From Neopestalotiopsis rosae (Eukaryota; Ascomycota; Sordariomycetes; Amphisphaeriales; Sporocadaceae), in NCBI GenBank assembly GCA_023078685.1, contig JALGAS010000002.1, positions 496,001 through 560,000 on the forward strand: a stretch of DNA of 64,000 bases. Reading direction: 5' to 3'. Both the position numbers and the translations under genes were made by a program. Positions 10,495-21,827 of this stretch are shown one piece after another. Under the pieces are notes generated by a model. The model was not told the DNA's origin. It saw nothing but the letters and a program-made list of their open reading frames with translations, and ran no database searches. Position 1 is the first letter of the stretch. Each line of letters opens with the position of its first letter.

Positions 10495-13400
10495 ATACCA
10501 CATGATCCTCGATAATATTTTACCCTGTAGAGTTGGGCTGGTCAGGATGTAGACTGTACAACAAGAAAATGAGACGACTTTTTGCATGATTCATTTGCAT
10601 TTCAAATCACGCGGTCACTGTTTGCTTGGGAAATCGCTTGGGACTGGATCAGAGAAGCAAAGTTCATATATTATTGATTATGCATACCCCCAGAAACGTC
10701 CCGACTTGATCAGTCACGTGCCAAATCTGTAGATACAGGAACGATGTACTCTCTGACCGATTTCGTAGTATTTTGTCTCCTCGAGGTAGCACTAGTTCTG
10801 CTAACCAATATCTTGGCATCCATGACTTCTTTCACTGCTTTCTGAATAATGTTTATTTTCCAGGTACAGGATGGCGGGGACTATTGTTTTAAGACTTGAA
10901 GCATAGGCTGGTATGGACCTTCCACGTTGTCAGCCAGCTTTTGAGTTGCACTCCATATTTTATTCCAAGCAAAGCATACTGTGCATCGAGGAGTAAGCCT
11001 TTTCCCTGATTATTGCGCATTTCCTCGGCAGGTACCTGTAAAAATGCGCTTGATTCTCTATACACATATGCAGCATGAACATTATACATGGAGACATGGC
11101 GGGCCAAAGTCTCTTACAACGGCATGGGAAGCCAAGATTCATCGTTGTCCCTGGGGTCGCTAGATGCTTGGATAGCACAAAGCCATGAACTCAAAGACAC
11201 GCGACCGCCAATGAAGAAATAAACGACCAGCCTGGCCTGGATCGAAACTTGATGAGAGGTATAATGATCGGAGAACAGTCGAGACACCTTCTTCAACATC
11301 AGGACTTGCCACGATCTCGTGGATTGCAATTGTTGACCCCCACACTCCAGGCTTGATCTCATGTACGTGCAAAGCAAGCCAGCAAAACGGTAGTAGCCTT
11401 GATCTGTTGCATATTCTACCACCGTGATTATTCATATCTCTAGCAAATGTGCGTAAAGCACGTTGAACGCCATGTACGCACACACGACAAAGTACATATC
11501 ATGCATACAGTTCCAAATTCTCATGCCTGCAGAGGCTATCCGATCCGACCCTTTATTGGTACACAGTCCGTACACCAGAGTTCTAAAAGCCTCCTTGGTA
11601 CCCTTGTCTTGTACGTATGGAGTGTATATGTATGCAGATCCAGCAATTCTGTACGGCTTCGGTGGCTACAATGTGGAGCATTTGGGATTCGTCGTCACGA
11701 GACCTCGACTTCATGTTCCCTCGGCCAGTCTCAGGGCTTATCGTCAGGGCTCAAAGTACTTGTCCTCATGGACGAACTTTTTGAGTCTTTGAGGCTGTCG
11801 TTCCGTAAGGCTCTTTGCAGAACCAACTCCATCACTTGGCCAACGCTCTGTCGTCATACTCCATTTACATGGCATTGCAATACTGTACTGTAGTCTGTAG
11901 TGTCGCTGGGCGTAGTGTATTGACAGCTTTTGGAGAGTGCCACCTACATAACTGCCGCCCATCATGCCTGCATTGAGTCTTGGTCGAACCGTGCATGTTT
12001 TCCCCACGGGCTCCATATGTGGCGGATATAAGCACGCATTGTACCCGACCAAGGCGTAAAGCTAGGGCGCGCAAACCTGTGGGTACGGTATTCATTCCCA
12101 AGCAGGAGCTGGAGCCTCGGGAACGCCCAGCGCCCTGCGCCATAATGCCTCTTCAGCCATCGAGATACTGGGTAAGAGTAAGCGGGATCGGCTCCGACAG
12201 GCGGATGCTCAGAAATACATTGCTCCAGCTCTCACGAACCCAGGTCGGGTCCCACGAAAAGCGGCGCACTTTTCGTCATAGTTACCATGACTGGAACAGT
12301 GAGGTACCGAGTGAAAAGGACAGCCGACAGAGCATGGGGGGACAAGGGGAGGGAAACAGTTAGAGAATACATAATCTGAATAATAAGCCTATTTGCGAGG
12401 TGTGAGGTCTCCTATCTAGTGTTATTATCAGAGATACTCGTACCTAGCAGCGAAAGACTGATTACCAACAAGCAAAGTAATCTGTAATCTGCACAATGTA
12501 GGTCGGCTCGACGTCCAATGCGACTCCGGCCGCGAAACGCGCGAGCTCTTTTGGTGCGCCGGCACGGAGAGATCGGGCAGAATACTTCTTACAGGTGAGC
12601 GAATTGGGGGTTGTCATTTCCCCCGTCAGCGAATCACGATCGAGCACACCCATCCCTTTAGGAAAGCCCTTCCCAAAAAGCAAGCTGTCGGATTTTACGA
12701 TCGCCAAGCATCTCTCGCAGCACAACCGAGACAGCCATCTGCTTGCGTATGCACCTGGAATAGTTCTAGAAGCTAATGTAGCTTCATCAAGACTTGCCTT
12801 GCCCTTGCTTGTCTTTTCTTCTTCTTAACGCTACATACACTATGCACCAAATGAAAGCTGTTGAAACAATGTACTACACTAGGCATGAGAAGCTACATCC
12901 GTTCACCGACCTCAAAGTCACCACGTATTTCGCCCGACTGAGACTCTCTCTTTTCTCTGGCCTGGCCGGCAGGGTTGGAAGCAGATGCCCGTAGTCACTA
13001 CTCCTATCACCTTGCAAAGACCACACGTCTCCCTTCTGCTAATATGCCTTGAATACGTGCCTGTACCTGGTTCCTCGATTTGTCCCACCAAACCCACGAT
13101 CTCCGTCCCAAAGCAGAGCTGGGGACACCGATAAAGGCCAGGTTTGTACAAACGATATACCCACGAATTGCTCTACACTAGTACTGTGCGCAAGATGCTT
13201 GTTTATGCTGCTAATTGGGTAGTCCCGCCGCCGGTGCATCTGTTCCAGGTTCGGCAGGATTAAGCAGCTCGCTCATTGGTACAAGTGCCCCAAAACTCTC
13301 GGTGTTTTCCATTCTGGCTGTATGACGAGACGCGGGATACTCCACAATAAGATACAACGTTAAAATCACGCACCGATCTGACCAATACTGGAGAATTCGG

Positions 13401-13613
13401 GGTCCTCATCTGGGGCTTCTACGGGTCTGGTCAGCAGCTGGGAAATTTCCCTATATAATCTAGAACCTCCCTATCACTATTCCCATCCTTTCTGGCCTTC
13501 ACTCGTGTCCTGATCTTACTCGCCGTCACTCTGCAAAACAAGAACCATCTTCTCTGCATTCTGCAAAATTTCAACCTTGCTTCCAAGCCAAAACATCAAC
13601 AAACTCCTTCAAG
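10495..13613. other. Gene-poor intergenic region, 3.1 kb
   Basis: Several frames of 60-150 codons exist on both strands, but none has conserved character, a good start context or splice structure. I could not recognise a tRNA, 5S rRNA or transposon remnant. The last few hundred bases are presumably promoter for the small gene at 13614. Confidence 0.5.
13452..13458 (+). promoter_or_regulatory. TATA box candidate
   Basis: TATATAA lies 156 bp upstream of the start codon of the 72-aa gene. It is followed by a C/T-rich stretch and a leader ending in CTTCAAG before the ATG. This is the arrangement of strongly transcribed fungal genes. The function is inferred from position only. Confidence 0.45.
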
Positions 13614-13900
13614 ATGCCTTCTCAAGATATCAAGTCCGTCATTGACACCAAGCCCGTCTCTTTCACCCTCAAGACTGGCGGCGGCAAGTGGAAGTGCACT
13701 CTTCACAGCGACCGTCACGCATAGTAAGTCACTATCATAACAAACTCGATCGAAAAGTAAGAACTCTTGTGTGATCTGACATCCTCAATAGTGAGAAGCA
13801 CCGCTCCGGAAACCCTGGCATCACTCGGACCGACTCGGACATGTCTACCTCGTCCAGCAAGACCACCTCGTCGGCTGGCTCGGTCTCTTCCAGCCACTAA
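13614..13900 (+). CDS. Small uncharacterised spliced protein, 72 aa
   Basis: Two exons, 13614-13723 and 13792-13900, separated by a 68-nt intron with a GTAAGT donor, a CTGAC branch-like site and an ATAG acceptor. The join restores a Tyr codon and an open frame to TAA at 13898-13900. The N-terminal half is compact, with VSFTLKTGGGKWKCTLHSD and a Cys28. The C-terminal half is Ser/Thr-rich and probably disordered. No signal peptide or membrane segment is present. Codons are strongly C-ending and the upstream region has a TATA box and a CT-rich leader, so it looks well expressed. I do not recognise a named family. It stands alone in a gene-poor 7-kb stretch. Confidence 0.75.
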
Positions 13901-15141
13901 GCATATTCCTTCAAACCAGAGATGCTCCTCGAACGCCCGCGTCTGCTGCTCTCCAGCTACACCTTTAATCACGAACCCATCAAACTGGCCCATCTTCACC
14001 AAGTGGGATGGATCCAGTTAAGAGTTCGCTACACTAAGGACTCGCGCAATACCGACATAGGCCGACGCTTGTCGCAAAAGCTTGTCCTTGCGGTTGGTGG
14101 AGACGCCGACTAGGGGCCGTTCGCCCATAGGCGCCCCTCGAGTGTCCCATCACCCTCTTACATCTTTGCATTTTGTTTTTTCCTTTATCTATCAGTGGAG
14201 TTGGAAAATTATTCCCCATTTTGCGGTTTTCGGTACACACTATCCTAGGATAACGGATAGCCCGGTGGCGTTGTTGTAACGATCTCTCGCACCCGCGAAT
14301 ACCTGCCTCGATGGTGCTAGGATCTTCAGCAGTTATTTTGTTTTACTTTTGTCCCTTGACCCCAAAAACCGTCCAACTTAAATTCCTGGTGCGGTTTTAC
14401 CTATCATCTTTCTGCGGTCTTGGCAGGATCTGTATATAGATGGTGACGAACGAATGAGAAAGAAGATTACCCTACAAGCAACGTAAAACTCTTGGCATTG
14501 ACTAAGTGATATCCGCAAAAAATAGCCCCGAACGTTTTGGAAAAACCTGGAGATTCCGAGATGGAATCTGGGAGGAATTTCCCTTTCCCCACGAAAAGAA
14601 AAGCACTCAGAAGAGATGATTCCTACAATGGGCATGCCCCCAGCTACCGACCTCCCGCAGCCAAACAGCCAACCGAGCAGCCTCGCTCTCGCTCACGACT
14701 CATGCACACTGGGGCAACTACTTTCCATCTCAAGTGGTATGCGCTACTTTGGCGGTTTTTGTTTTTTCGCCTAATAACGTGGGACGGACTGCTCAACGTA
14801 CGTATTACGACGAGGATTATAACTCCACATAGCGAGCGGATCCCCGGAGGGAGCAAAAAGGAAGGCCAGATTGGCGCACACTTGTGCCCGTCTCTTCTCA
14901 GCTGCTTTTCGCGTACAGTAGTAACCTACACGATTGCCAACAAGTGGGCAGTGGAAATAGGGACACTCTGCTCGCTCACCTTGGAATTCTTCTTACGCTA
15001 CATCCTACCTTTCTCCTTGTAATCCGCTTGCCGAGGTCCGTGATTTTAGTGTAGACTTCTTGTATCTTATCTGTGCACCATGTTCTAGCGGGAGTAAATC
15101 ACAGAGTGATATGATAGCTACCTGCATGTAAGGCGTTTATG

Positions 15142-15188
<47 letters not shown>

Positions 15189-16956
15189 GCGTTCGTCAAA
15201 TGTTCGCCTCTGGAGTGGATATACTGGTGGTGGCTTTTCCCTTTTCAAGCCCTCTCTTCCGAGATATTGCCATCTTTCTTTGTCTGTACTGTTAACCTTT
15301 GCAGCCTATTAATGGATAAAGATTGCTTTGGTCCTTATGGGGATGAGGCTGCAGCTGAGACAGAGTTTCTCGCAGGTAGAATGGGCAGATCCATGGTGTC
15401 ACTCACAGGGCTGCATTTCTCCATGATCTACATCGGGGCAGTTCATCTCGGCATGCTCTTTGGCAGCTGGCATAAGGTCCTTGTCCGTGATGTTCACGAG
15501 AAGCCTAACGTGTAATAGAAATATACCAGGCGCGTGGTCATTTAGGTATGGAGAAGAAAGGGTCGGATGATTCGATTATGCGGGTTTGTTTATCAGCCAA
15601 CGGGGTCTCGGAAGTGCAAGTCAGTGGACTAGGACACACGGAGCGGCAGCTGTGTGGCTTTACTACCTTGGGAAACTAATAGGCGTCCAACAGTCCTTGA
15701 AAGCCGCCTCATATCGAAACATTGATTCATGTCTTTGACGCTGTTTTCTCCTAGTATGTACTTCGATCTCTTTCGAGTTTTGCGGTCTGAGTATGGAGAG
15801 AAAAGGCTTGGCATGATTGCTGAAACAGTGAACCAATCATTCGGCGCGTAAGTCGGGGCCGACTTTATGAGTGCAATGGCAGCGATCCGGGGGTTTCACG
15901 AGTTCATAGACCGGGTAGCTAATATGTTATATTCTGCTTTCTATTCATGGTACTACCATTGTAATAATTGTGTCATCTTTGATCTTTTAGTTTCCCTTTC
16001 TGCTTCAAGATGCAAAAGAAGGTTAAGATGCTTAAGAAGGTTTTGCTTGGCCTTTTTGCCCGAGCTATGCTAAATACCTTTATGTGTTGTGAGAATAGCC
16101 GCTCGCATGTGAGGAGCAGATTGGGCTCTTACTCGTCGTACTATCGTAATGGGTTGGGCGAGCAATAACATATATTTGTGAAACAGTTTAGAGCAAAGGC
16201 AACTGCCACCAAAGCAATGTCGCAACAACCAAAAAGAGCTTGTTTGTACTTGCTTGCTTTGCAGGTTGCGGGGCTATATGGAGATATGGAGATGTTATCG
16301 CGGGCATAAAGATAAGAACCTAAGAAGGGGAGGGGAAAGGTACATATATTATGACTGCTGCAGCAACTGGCAGGCAGGTTGGTTTCTACTTATGGTGAGA
16401 CTGGGGCCTCATCCACTCACTGGGCTCCCTGCTCCTTGCCTATGCACATTCATCGAAAAAGCATCGGTGCACGGAAATCTAAGGTTCAAGGCTTACACAC
16501 ACCGGCTCTGTAGCTGAGGCTCGTAGCAGGACTTGGAAGAAGGTTATGTCACCACATGCCTTGCTCACCTTGGCTGCTAGGAAGGTAACTAAAAAGTCTG
16601 GCAGTATCCAAGAAACCTAGGGGGCGCAATAGGGGACGTAATGGGCGGCTTTGGTGAATGATGCGTCGCAGTGCGTCACGCGCCCGCGTTGCTTTCAACC
16701 GGGGGGTTTCTCCCTGAGAAGCCGGCGAGAGGGAAGCATCAATAGAGGCAGGCAGGCTGTGTGCTCTGGGCGGCTATTGATCAAATCCAATTTGGGTTGT
16801 CGGTATGGACGGGAAAGCATTAATCTAACCAGAGCCTTTTCTTCCCATTCTTACCTGTGATCGATCCTATTTCTTTTCTCTCCTCTTTTTATTACACCTA
16901 ATAAACCCATCATTCACTTGTGGAAAAAGAGAAAGAATCGCACCTGGGGGAGAAGA
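13901..16956. other. Gene-poor intergenic region, 3 kb
   Basis: It begins with the 3' flank of the 72-aa gene. A 161-codon frame at 14537-15022 and an 82-codon frame at 15267-15515 are the longest, but neither looks like a real protein. A 42-nt poly(A) run lies at 15142-15183. No RNA gene was recognised. Confidence 0.5.
15142..15183 (+). repeat. Poly(A) homopolymer, 42 nt
   Basis: Forty-two consecutive A residues on the + strand, far longer than any other homopolymer in the window. It could be the tail of an old retroposed copy, a simple-sequence expansion, or an assembly feature. I saw no clear target-site duplication around it. Confidence 0.9.
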
Positions 16957-17180
16957 ATGCCTATACCGATTGCCGTCAAAGGTGAGTTGCTTTCTCTTTT
17001 TCGCCCGTCTTCGCTCTGTTGCTTGCTTGCCTGTCTCCCAGTTTCCTGCCAATCAATCAATCAATCAATCAATCAAATCGTGTCACTGTCCCGCTGCCAA
17101 AACCACATAAACATGTGCCCCTCTCTCCTCTCTCCCCAGCGAGCGCCAGCGGAGAACCAAAAAGATCCATGTGGTGGTAG
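16957..17180 (+). CDS. Possible spliced mini-ORF or upstream ORF, 21 aa
   Basis: An ATG at 16957 opens eight codons plus one base, then meets a good donor (GTGAGT at 16982). A pyrimidine-rich acceptor (CTCTCTCCCCAG) ends at 17139. Joining the two gives a 21-residue peptide beginning MPIPIAVKASAS and ending KRSMWW with a TAG at 17178-17180. The intron carries an AATC repeat. The element sits about 400 bp before the start codon of the membrane-protein gene at 17563. It may therefore be a spliced upstream ORF in that gene's leader rather than a separate gene. This rests only on splice-site appearance. Confidence 0.3.
17051..17076 (+). repeat. AATC tetranucleotide microsatellite
   Basis: Six and a half tandem copies of AATC, lying inside the proposed intron upstream of the membrane-protein gene. 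Confidence 0.95.
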
Positions 17181-17562
17181 CTGAGCTGTCACTCGAGGTT
17201 CCAGTGGTCAGTTACCCCGCGCTCGTGCCACAAGGAAGCACGAGCGACGTCTCGAGCCGGAGCTCTTCCTCAGTTGATTTGACAAATATGGTTGCCTTGC
17301 CTGGGTACTTGTAAAAGTGGTGGCAAAATTCACCAACTTGCTTGCGTGGCTGTCAAAGGTCCTCGAGGACCGGTAATCAGCTCTTTCTTCCTGTTTCATC
17401 AAATATTGCTTTCGTCTGTCACTTGCAAAAGAGAATAACCATATTGTGACAATCTGCTTTTATTCCTTGATCATCGGTTTTCGTATCATTACCCACCAGT
17501 TCCATCTTCTTTTTCCTGTCATTCTTTCTGTTGCTGCATGTGACGTTGAAACACGAAGAAAG
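17181..17562. other. Leader/promoter region of the membrane-protein gene
   Basis: About 380 bp before the chosen start codon at 17563. The long reading frame extends upstream to 17446, but that part reads as non-conserved and pyrimidine-rich and is taken as leader. No other feature seen. Confidence 0.5.
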
Positions 17563-18720
17563 ATGCCCGCCATTAACCACGCTGCTCTATCAGCCGGCGT
17601 TATAGCCGTTGGCGTCGTCGTCGCTGTGGGTGTCGCCATTTACGAATCGCCAGAGCTGCGACGCATTGCCGAAGACCTGCGCCAGCGTATCGCCATTGCC
17701 CTGCACTCCCTGGGTGACAGCATTTCCCCGCAGGAACGCGAGAATCTCTACAATCGCCCCGAAGATGCCGAAGGCTTTTTGCTGTCGCGCGGTATCGACA
17801 TTCGCAGAGGCGAAGAGCAAGGCGTCGATGCCGACGAGGAAACAAGGCGGCGACAGAGAGAGGAACTGATGTACTGGAATTCTATTGCCGAATCCAAGAG
17901 AAATCAGGAGGCTCAGGACCCGGAAAAGACTGCCCAAGTCGAGCCAAGGAGATCTGCATCCAGAGGTTCAAGCTTTGATGACTTCTTGCAAAAAGATGCC
18001 ACCAACGAGAAGGGTGCCTTCATCTTCAATAGCGGAACCGACGTTCAAGGCGCCGAGGCAGGTGGCCTCAGACGCCGTGGCGAGGGTGCTAGAGGCCTAA
18101 ACTACTCCATTTTGACGAACCCCTTTGCTGATGAACACGGCATCGACGTTGACGAGCATGTCGCACTTGAGAACAGCCTCATGGAGCCGGAAAAGGACGA
18201 GCTGGACGACATTTACAGTGTCTCGCAAGATCACCAGGACATTCCTGACCGCGAAACTACCGCCACGCTCTCAGCACCTCCAGAGCACATTCCCTCGAAC
18301 TTGATTGACATTGAAACTCCAGTTCGTCAACCTGTGCCGGCACCAGTCTCTTCTGTCTCGGAGCGTGAGCTCGGCGCCGAGGAATACATGACCGCAGGGC
18401 AGGAAGATAGACACGAGGCATACAGTTCAATCCAAGCATGGGCAGAGGCATCCCACACCGGCTTCTACTCTCCGCTCCCTGTTTCGCCTGCAGGCCCTCT
18501 ATCTGAGCCGGAGCTCATCAGCGAAGGACAACTGACACCAACAGACTCGGCCTCCCTGGCAGGGTCTGGCGAGGACATTGGCGAGGAGATCTACTCGGTA
18601 TCTGGTCGACACGATGATGTTATGAGCGACGACGAAGGCATGCTCACCCCGGCAAGCTGGACGGAGGTTGGTAGTGTCATCAGTGAGAGCGATGGTGGTG
18701 CTCATCCCGCCCGCGCATAA
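17563..18720 (+). CDS. Single-pass membrane-anchored fungal protein, unknown function
   Basis: Single exon, 385 aa from the ATG at 17563. An upstream in-frame ATG at 17446 is less likely, because it precedes the sequence that looks like a membrane anchor. Residues about 8-27 form one hydrophobic helix rich in Ala, Val and Gly, followed by basic residues. This suggests a signal anchor with a long cytosolic tail. Residues about 28-75 (including RRIAEDLRQRIAIALHSLGD) look structured and helical. The rest is acidic and Ser/Pro-rich, with repeated EEIYSVS/DDIYSVS-like motifs near residues 210 and 345. I recognise it as the type of conserved hypothetical protein found in filamentous ascomycetes but cannot assign a function. 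It converges on the BSP peptidase gene. Confidence 0.75.
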   Translation: MPAINHAALSAGVIAVGVVVAVGVAIYESPELRRIAEDLRQRIAIALHSLGDSISPQERENLYNRPEDAEGFLLSRGIDIRRGEEQGVDADEETRRRQREELMYWNSIAESKRNQEAQDPEKTAQVEPRRSASRGSSFDDFLQKDATNEKGAFIFNSGTDVQGAEAGGLRRRGEGARGLNYSILTNPFADEHGIDVDEHVALENSLMEPEKDELDDIYSVSQDHQDIPDRETTATLSAPPEHIPSNLIDIETPVRQPVPAPVSSVSERELGAEEYMTAGQEDRHEAYSSIQAWAEASHTGFYSPLPVSPAGPLSEPELISEGQLTPTDSASLAGSGEDIGEEIYSVSGRHDDVMSDDEGMLTPASWTEVGSVISESDGGAHPARA

Positions 18721-19098
18721 TCATGGTTCAGCATTTCGATTCTTACTCTCTTCATATACCCTCCTAGGGAAACAGTCTTGTTGTTTTGGGCGGCACGGCG
18801 TCAAAGGGAAGGATCTAAAGGCACATTGGGACAACTTGGCAATAGGCGTATTTGGGACTTTATAAGTATACTAGGCACAGGCATCCTCGCTTTCAATTCA
18901 GCATGATTATACAATCGGACTGTAAAACCAATTCTTGAACAATCGTGATGTTTTATTCGAGTGAGACAGGAGGGGGGAAGGATCGGCAGGCGGTCCAGGT
19001 GGAAATTGATCTTTCCTTCTATCATGCTTGTAACAAATTTTGAATGTGCTGACCGTGCAGCTTTGATTCCTCGATAGACGCAGATTACCCACCTAACC
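18721..19098. other. Convergent 3' region
   Basis: About 380 bp between the stop codons of the membrane-protein gene (+) and the BSP peptidase (-). No gene or stable structure seen; it presumably carries both poly(A) sites. Confidence 0.6.
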
Positions 19099-20049
19099 TT
19101 AGGTCTGTGTAGCCTCATCAACCTTGCTCTCATCATTTCTCCCCTTTTCGGCGGTTTCAGCAACATTGCCTTCCTTCTCCAATTCTGCCTTGTAGTCCTC
19201 AAAGAGCTGCTCTACTGGCCTGCCCAGCTGCCCCGTCCAAAAAGACTTTTCTTCGTACCTGGTCGTTCTCAGAGTCTCATTAATTTTCCGCACCGTCTCA
19301 TCGCCAAAGCGTCTCTCCAGATAGGCAAGAAAGTACGCCGTGTGCTGATAACCCCCATCCCACCTGGTGCCGGGCTTCTTGCTGTCCCAGTGCGGCGGCG
19401 CCAGGTTGCACCGCAGCCGCACCCAGTCGGCGATGCCCTCGACGAGGCCGCCGGGACACGAGCCGTAGCCCGTGTGCTGGTAGCAGTGGACCAGCTCGTG
19501 GGTGAGGACACCCGTGATCTCGGCGGTGCGGCGGCCCGCGGAGAGGCCGGCGATGTAGCCCAGGTTGAAGTGGATCTCCTTGTGGTCGCTGTCGAGCTCC
19601 GAGCCCGTGGTGTAGGCGACGCCGCCGCCCATGTCGCGGAGCACGAGCGTCACGGACCGCGTCGGCGGGGGCTTATAGTAGTGAGGGGCGCCCGCCGCCG
19701 CGGGCGACAGGTAGAGGCTCTGCAGCACGTTTTGCACGGCCGTCGAGAGCGTGCCCGCCGCGTTGATGGCTTGCAGGAAGATGGCCGCGCCCGCGTGGTT
19801 CAGGTCCCGCAGCTCCAGGCGCAGTTTGGGCACTGGAAAGGGGTTTTTGCTGTTACTATTATCTTGTGACAATGGTGTTTGCGATGATGTGGTGGACGAC
19901 GTCTCCGGAGCCAGGCGGAGAGGCAGCGGTGAGGGTGTTGGTACTGCCGTTGTGGAAGTAGAGGACGGCGCCTCGATCTGGTAGGATATAGCCGGCATGA
20001 AGAGATGCTCGGGCCGGGGCGCCACGGAGCTGAACGGTGGCAGAGGCAT
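19099..20049 (-). CDS. BSP-family (plant basic secretory protein-like) zinc metallopeptidase
   Basis: Single exon, 316 aa. Residues about 75-290 match the plant basic secretory protein family, putative zinc peptidases. Seen: strand/helix block RSVTLVLRDMGGGVAYTTG, the zinc site HELVH at 184-188 with a further His at 192, then the family motif GLVEGIADWVRLR at about 201-213. In BSP proteins the HExxH histidines bind zinc and the Glu is the base. Unlike the plant proteins, no N-terminal signal peptide is visible: the first 70 residues are Pro/Ser/Thr-rich and polar. It may thus be cytosolic or use a non-classical route. A second Met at residue 18 is an alternative start. An antisense frame of 175 codons over this gene is a GC-bias shadow. 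Confidence 0.85.
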   Translation of the reverse strand: MPLPPFSSVAPRPEHLFMPAISYQIEAPSSTSTTAVPTPSPLPLRLAPETSSTTSSQTPLSQDNSNSKNPFPVPKLRLELRDLNHAGAAIFLQAINAAGTLSTAVQNVLQSLYLSPAAAGAPHYYKPPPTRSVTLVLRDMGGGVAYTTGSELDSDHKEIHFNLGYIAGLSAGRRTAEITGVLTHELVHCYQHTGYGSCPGGLVEGIADWVRLRCNLAPPHWDSKKPGTRWDGGYQHTAYFLAYLERRFGDETVRKINETLRTTRYEEKSFWTGQLGRPVEQLFEDYKAELEKEGNVAETAEKGRNDESKVDEATQT

Positions 20050-21827
20050 GTACTTTGTTTCGTGTGAGATCTTGATAATGTAGATATGAAAGATAGTCGA
20101 CGGAATATAGTTAGGTAACAGACAAGGTAAGAAAGCACGGACAAGTAGGCAGTGGGTGATGCGATTCCAACCAGGTACAGCGAAACCAGAATTACCGCTT
20201 TCGTAAATATATATATCTGCCTCGCGTGCTCTCTATAGCTCGATTTGGACACGGTAAGCGTAATTGAAGTGGAAAGCAGTGAGTTGTTACGATGGTTCGG
20301 CAGAAGAGATGACTTGTCAGCCTAGGGGCTGTTTTAATCGGATCGTGGCTTGCTGTTCATGTGACACCAGTCTGGTCCGGTCCAAGACAAAAGGGAAGAG
20401 AGAGTCATGAAGCTACGATGTATACCACGGTAAACCGGTTTTCGTCCTGACGATGTATGTATATATATCGCTCGTATTCTGCATTATAGGAAATCGCCTC
20501 TCATAGGTGGACAAGCGCCTCGAGCAGGGGAGATAAGTTGGCAATATAGTACATACGTGGCCAGGGACTACGTCTTTTTTTATGGTCGGTAATATAGAAA
20601 GGTAGGGTTACTGCGTATGGTAGGTGGAGGCAGAAGCCTAGGAGCTTTGCCCCGCGGCCGCTCATGTTCCTTGTCGAACATCCATGATGGGCGTGGTCCC
20701 TGATAGACAGAACGGCCAAGACGGAGCCATTGCCCCTCCCCTAGCGCCCATCTTTTTTCAAGTTTGCCCTCGGGGTCTGGCTGGGATGTATTTTAAATCT
20801 TGCCTGCGCGCTGCACGCTACTATTTACCTACTGGCTCTACTGGGTTGGCGCGTCCTTTCGCGGCTCCTCTTCAAAGGGGGGCGGCGGGCTACTTCACAC
20901 ACGCTCGACACGGTGTTTTGGTCGGATTAATAAGTAGAAATCCAGAGTCTGGCAAGTCTGGACGGGCGCAATCCCTGCGACTAATGTACCGTGGACGGCA
21001 CTGGGTTCTCAAGGGAAACTGTGCTTAGACCGAATCTCAGCCACTAGACTTTAATGTCCTGTCAGTCCAAATGGTGCGCAATAGTTGAAAAGGACGAGAA
21101 TCCAATGCTGCTGCCAGAGATGCCCGCCCAGAAAGTTGGAATAAATAGCACAGAAATCTTATGATTGCGATCGTTCAGCGAGCTCCATATCACGCATATT
21201 CAAGGTACTTTGCCTTTATTGACAAGCAGCCGATGGTTGCTCGGCCAGTTGGAGCAGCTTCACTAGCGTCGCTCGAGTGGGGGTGTTTAGGTCGCATGGG
21301 AACAACATTGGACATTGAATTCCCCATTGATTTGCCAGAAAGAGACACCACAGTCTCGCAAAGGCTGGCAACGGGAAGCGACATCACCATCGACACGCCA
21401 AATTTGCTTCTTTTTTCTTTTTAGATACATACCAACAAACAAAAAAATCAACAAGCTACGAAATCGATCCGCCGCTTTCCAATCGCCCCTTTTGCATATC
21501 GCATCCTGTTGACTCGATAGCTTGCTGCTCATTGACAGCCTTCCATGCTTCGACCTGTGTATCAAGTCGCAGAATCGCAATACAATCGCAATTGTCAATA
21601 ACAATCAATCGGTACGTCGCACCACACCGGACCGCACCGCAATTGATGCGCGACGGCAAATCTGTGCTCCCCTTTCTCCAACGACGCGCCTCTTTTGCTG
21701 TCCTCCTGCGCCGCCTTCCACGTCTCTCCAATGCCAAACCGTCTGATCCGAATTCGTACGACTGACCACAAAGGTTTCTTAGGAAATTATAACGCACCAC
21801 ACCTCCCGCCCTACTTCAATCTAGGGC
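20050..21827. promoter_or_regulatory. Divergent intergenic region BSP peptidase / STU1
   Basis: About 1.8 kb separating two oppositely directed start codons. It contains TA-rich tracts at about 20205-20215 and 20455-20470 but no convincing gene. The 80-110 codon frames here lack conserved features. It presumably holds both promoters; no specific site is claimed. Confidence 0.55.

Noticed and set aside
12462..12725. Minus-strand frame with somewhat protein-like C-terminus in the 10.5-13.6 kb gap
   Set aside because: It reads plausibly in places but has no conserved motif, no paired splice sites and an overlapping equally plausible plus-strand frame. Could be a relic, but not supportable.
14537..15022. 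161-codon plus-strand frame
   Set aside because: No conserved features, no codon bias like neighbouring genes, and a composition that changes along its length. Treated as chance.
17446..17562. Upstream in-frame start for the membrane protein
   Set aside because: The added 39 residues look like translated pyrimidine-rich leader, and the second Met directly precedes the signal-anchor helix.
19342..19869. 175-codon antisense frame over the BSP peptidase
   Set aside because: Low-complexity Arg/Val/Glu content typical of the complement of a GC-biased gene.
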